A model generated the notes under the pieces. That model saw nothing but the letters and a program-made list of their open reading frames with translations. It made no database searches and was not told the DNA's origin. A program made the position numbers and the translations under genes. This document shows positions 61,518 through 64,000 of a stretch of DNA of 64,000 nt, one piece after another (the stretch's first letter is position 1; each line of letters begins with the position of its first letter). This DNA comes from Acetispira formosa (nom. nud.) (GTDB taxonomy: Bacteria; Desulfobacterota; Desulfarculia; Adiutricales; Adiutricaceae): assembly GCA_023525915.1 (NCBI GenBank), contig CP026657.1, forward strand, positions 1,302,001-1,366,000, written 5' to 3'.

Positions 61518-61871
61518 ATGGCAAAACGCTTGGTCTTGGCCGCGGCAGCCGCCGCGCTCTGGCTGTTTATTTATCTCTTGGAATTCAAAACTCTTGATAA
61601 TGAAGACATCATGTCCTACGGCTGGAAGGACGGAGGCTGTTTCAAAGTGTCCGAGGCCCTCGATTTCCAGGGCGGAGACTGTTACGGCCTGCCCGGCATC
61701 ATTGATTTCCAGGGCGGCGACATGACCCTGAGGGGGGATGAGCTTTATGACCAAGACATTCTCATCGGACGCATTGTGGAAAGAAAGTATCGTATTTATG
61801 CTGAACCATATATCGTCATCCAGTCCCAATCCGGTGAAATGTACTATTTTGTGGGCAAGTGGTCCAACTGA
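61518..61871 (+). CDS. Hypothetical membrane-anchored protein
   Basis: 117 aa from ATG 61518, which has AGAGGTGA 8 bases upstream. One N-terminal helix (LVLAAAAAALWLFIYLLEF) is followed by an extracytoplasmic domain with a repeated motif: EALDFQGGDCYGLPG and GIIDFQGGDMTLRGDELYDQ. The duplicated DFQGGD suggests a short internal repeat. I do not recognise the family. It runs into the next gene, whose frame overlaps its 3' end. Confidence 0.7.
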   Translation: MAKRLVLAAAAAALWLFIYLLEFKTLDNEDIMSYGWKDGGCFKVSEALDFQGGDCYGLPGIIDFQGGDMTLRGDELYDQDILIGRIVERKYRIYAEPYIVIQSQSGEMYYFVGKWSN

Positions 61872-62562
61872 GCCGGGGCGCGGCCAGTGGCCCCTGATTG
61901 CGTTCATTTTAGCGATGATCAGTATCGGGGGCCTGACGGGCTGCCTTTCCTCCAGAGTTGCGCCGCCCACGTCCGTCATTCTCGATCCGATTTCATCTCC
62001 GGTGACTTCAAAGACTATGGCCGGGTATTATTATGAGGGGGGCGACGGCTACTTCCAATTTTTCCTGCGGCCTCAATACCAGAAACAAACCGTGGCTTTC
62101 ACCGCGGCCGAGGTTGCGGTGCCCCTGCAAAAAAGCTGGTTCGGCGACTTTGTCCGGCCAGAGTGGAAATATTATGAAGCCGGGCATTTTCGACTGGAGG
62201 GCTATCTCTACAAACTCATCATCTACGGCTATCCCGGCGAATTCGATGCCCCCTACCTGAATGTGCAGCTAACCGCCTACGACCCTGACGGACGCCCCGT
62301 CGACGCTCTGATACTGGACATCCGCTATGAATTTGAAGATGTGGAAGGCTTTTCCGATTACACTATTGACGGACGCCTCATCACTATCCGCTCCTATGTC
62401 GGCTACCGTTGGGACGCCGAGGACGGCGACGCGGGAACGGTGAAAAAACCCGTCTTCCAGCTCGTGCGGGAAAGAACCTACGAAATTGACCACGGCCGGT
62501 TCAAGCTCCTGACCGAAGAAGAACATGAAATCTCGTTCATCAACCGGAGCCGGGTCGATTAA
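61798..62562 (+). CDS. Hypothetical lipoprotein (start uncertain)
   Basis: The frame has a clear hydrophobic segment and lipobox: PLIAFILAMISIGGLTGCLS. About 190 residues follow, with KTMAGYYYEGGDGYFQFFLR, EVAVPLQKSWFGDFVRPEW and VQLTAYDPDGRPVDALILDI, probably beta-rich. The true start is not obvious: ATG 61798 would overlap the previous gene by 74 bases and give a long signal region; a nearer ATG (ATGATCAGT) leaves too short a signal. It ends at the composite repeat. Function unknown. Confidence 0.68.
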   Translation: MLNHISSSSPNPVKCTILWASGPTEPGRGQWPLIAFILAMISIGGLTGCLSSRVAPPTSVILDPISSPVTSKTMAGYYYEGGDGYFQFFLRPQYQKQTVAFTAAEVAVPLQKSWFGDFVRPEWKYYEAGHFRLEGYLYKLIIYGYPGEFDAPYLNVQLTAYDPDGRPVDALILDIRYEFEDVEGFSDYTIDGRLITIRSYVGYRWDAEDGDAGTVKKPVFQLVRERTYEIDHGRFKLLTEEEHEISFINRSRVD

Positions 62563-63045
62563 GGTAAAACCCGGCCGTGCGGGCGAAAAAATTTCTGACG
62601 TCGCTCGTAATTTTCTCGTATTCCCGGCCGAGTGGCTTCATTAGAGGTTTGATTTTCCGTGCCCGTCCGGGGAGCAAAATTACGAGCGACTTACAGAAAA
62701 TTTTTCGCCCGCACGGCCTGGTCAGTGTCAGCGTTTGGGTGGGGTGATTGTTGCGGTCCTCATACATAGCCGACCATGTTCAGGAGGGCGGTGAGATTTC
62801 TCCAGAGGGGACCACGATTTTTGCGTAGCGGAGGGGCCGTCAGTTTAAGGGAAGAGGTCGACATTTTAAAAATAGCAGGTCGACCCGATAGGGGAGACGG
62901 AGCGCCAGCGACTGGTTTTGAGGCCATAAAAGCCGCTCGCGAAGCAAAAACCACGCTTTTTGCGTAGCTGACGGGCCCCGAGTTTAAGGGAAAAAGCCAT
63001 ACTTAAAATCGCCCCGCCCTCCGGGTTTTACCTTCGCCGTTTTCC
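62563..63045. repeat. Composite hairpin element (family C), locus 3
   Basis: The first hairpin (62573-62718) has arms GGCCGTGCGGGCG / CGCCCGCACGGCC and the TCGCTCGTAATTTT inner stem, with the same loop as loci 1 and 2. The linker follows. Then GGAGGGCGGTGAGAT (62784-62798), the outer arm of the other hairpin type, is closed by ATCGCCCCGCCCTCC (63010-63024). Between those arms the usual loop is replaced by a family A copy. From 63046 to 63200 I see no repeats. Confidence 0.85.
62896..63003 (+). repeat. Dispersed repeat family A, copy 4
   Basis: GACGGAGCGCCAGCGACTGG at the start, TCGCGAAGCAAAAACCACGC / TTTTTGCGTAGCTG in the middle and TTTAAGGGAAAAAGCC at the end. It lies inside the arms of the composite element of locus 3. 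Confidence 0.85.
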
Positions 63046-63201
63046 AGCGATTGCCCTTACCGAGAACCTTGCCTTTCAGGCCGCTTAACACCATTTAGAG
63101 ATCTGCCGCCGACATCTTTCAATGTGGTGTAAACAAATTTAACATATTGTTATAACTACATTTTAATCACATAATCCAAGAGTCAGGCCAGACCCGGCCA
63201 A

Positions 63202-63230
63202 TTGACAGTTTTATAGTTTCATGTTAAATT
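63202..63230 (+). promoter_or_regulatory. Promoter candidate for the IclR gene
   Basis: TTGACA (63202-63207), a 17-base spacer and TAAATT (63225-63230), about 94 bases before the ATG. The surrounding DNA is AT-rich. Confidence 0.5.
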
Positions 63231-63323
63231 ATGAGGCAATACTTTTTCACATAGCGATATAATTTTAACCCTTATTAAATCCAAACTCAAAGGCAGTATT
63301 AAAAGGTTATTCAAGGTTTTTAA

Positions 63324-64000
63324 ATGAGCAGCAGTAATTTGAACAAGTCCGTAGTTAAAGCTCTGGAAATTATTGAATTGTTGGACGCCCAGGGAGCAAT
63401 GGGCATAACTGAAATAGCCAACCGTCTGACCATGGATAAAAGCTCCGTCTTCCGGGCTTTAAATACATTAAAATCAAAGCATTACGTTCGTCAGGATCAT
63501 GATACACTGAAATATTCCAACAGCTACAAACTGTTTGAAATGGGTCACAATGTTGTTCGGGAGACCGGTTTACCGAAAATGGCCTATCGCTTTATGCGGC
63601 AGCTGTCCCGCGATGTGGACGGCGCGGTCAGTCTCGGTGTGCGAGACGGTGTGAAAGCCGTTTATATTGATAAAATTGAAAGTGACGCCACCGTGCGGGT
63701 GAGCATGAAAATCGGCCAGAGTCTGCCGCTTTACTGCACCGGCATGGGCAAGGCCCTTCTGGCCTGGATGCCGGATAAAAAAGTATGCGATATTCTTCGC
63801 GGTGTGCAGTTTGTTAAAAGCGGCCCCAATACGCTGGATAATCTCGAAGGGCTCCTGGCCAACCTGGCCGAAATCCGGGAACGCGGCTACAGCATTGATA
63901 ATGAGGAACACATCCCCGGCCTTTTCTGTATCGCCGCTCCGGTATTCGACGCCTCCGGCGACACCATTGCGGCCATTAGCGTGGCCCACGTTAAAATCAT
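63324..64000 (+). CDS. IclR-family transcriptional regulator, 5' part
   Basis: At least 225 residues; it runs off the right edge. The N-terminal winged HTH reads KSVVKALEIIELLDAQGAMG, ITEIANRLTMDKSSVFRALN and TLKSKHYVRQDHDTLKYSNS. The effector domain has DGAVSLGVRDGVKAVYIDKI, SMKIGQSLPLYCTGMGKALL and IRERGYSIDNEEHIPGLFCI, diagnostic for IclR. Such proteins usually repress catabolic or uptake genes next to them, here probably beyond the window. AAGG lies 8 bases before the ATG. Confidence 0.92.
   Translation, partial: MSSSNLNKSVVKALEIIELLDAQGAMGITEIANRLTMDKSSVFRALNTLKSKHYVRQDHDTLKYSNSYKLFEMGHNVVRETGLPKMAYRFMRQLSRDVDGAVSLGVRDGVKAVYIDKIESDATVRVSMKIGQSLPLYCTGMGKALLAWMPDKKVCDILRGVQFVKSGPNTLDNLEGLLANLAEIRERGYSIDNEEHIPGLFCIAAPVFDASGDTIAAISVAHVKI

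Noticed and set aside
63570-63989. A 139-codon minus-strand frame at the right end
   Set aside because: It is the antisense of the IclR effector domain.

Overview
The window comes from a Gram-negative bacterium of moderately high GC that makes lipopolysaccharide: it carries LptA/B/C/D, GmhA, a MacAB-TolC type exporter, lipoproteins with lipoboxes and a sigma-54 gene. The FmdB-HemC-CobA/HemD cluster, the many stand-alone biosynthetic operons and a chemoreceptor with a zinc-binding motif recall Desulfobacterota (old Deltaproteobacteria). That placement is inference from gene content, not from a marker tree.

Layout. 1-7466: end of an unknown gene, a LysM-rich lytic transglycosylase, then lptC-lptA-lptB-rpoN. 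8009-13916: small hypothetical gene, EamA exporter, AraC regulator, threonine aldolase, CorA and a nitroreductase. 13985-18680: macA-macB-tolC. 19223-22769: ilvB-ilvN-ilvC. 24079-25989: chemoreceptor. 26853-38280: a long minus-strand run gmhA - unknown - LUD - fmdB - hemC - cobA/hemD - uvrD - folC - lptD. 38352-45038: IS5 remnant, LOG protein, tRNA-Val, methyltransferase with ilvA, two EamA exporters. 45312-53727: two secreted paralogs, a Met-gamma-lyase-like enzyme facing metX-metW-argS-SPOR protein. 54037-61338: dinG, ybaB, dnaX, ileS. The end holds two envelope proteins and the start of an IclR regulator.

Working together: LptABCD builds the LPS bridge while GmhA supplies the heptose precursor. 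IlvA, IlvBN and IlvC cover early isoleucine/valine synthesis. MetX/MetW and the gamma-lyase-like enzyme handle homoserine-derived sulfur metabolism. HemC and CobA/HemD lead to siroheme/corrinoid precursors.

The most unusual content lies between the genes. At least six families of structured repeats occupy nearly every long intergenic gap. Several share one rule: a conserved loop is carried on stems that differ in sequence from copy to copy yet stay perfectly or nearly perfectly self-complementary. One family abuts stop codons. One family is exactly 57 bp at all four sites and is read through in metW and probably lptA. One family brackets dinG with two copies of a double palindrome. These are the best candidates for an undescribed system; I know of no named family that they match, but I could not search.
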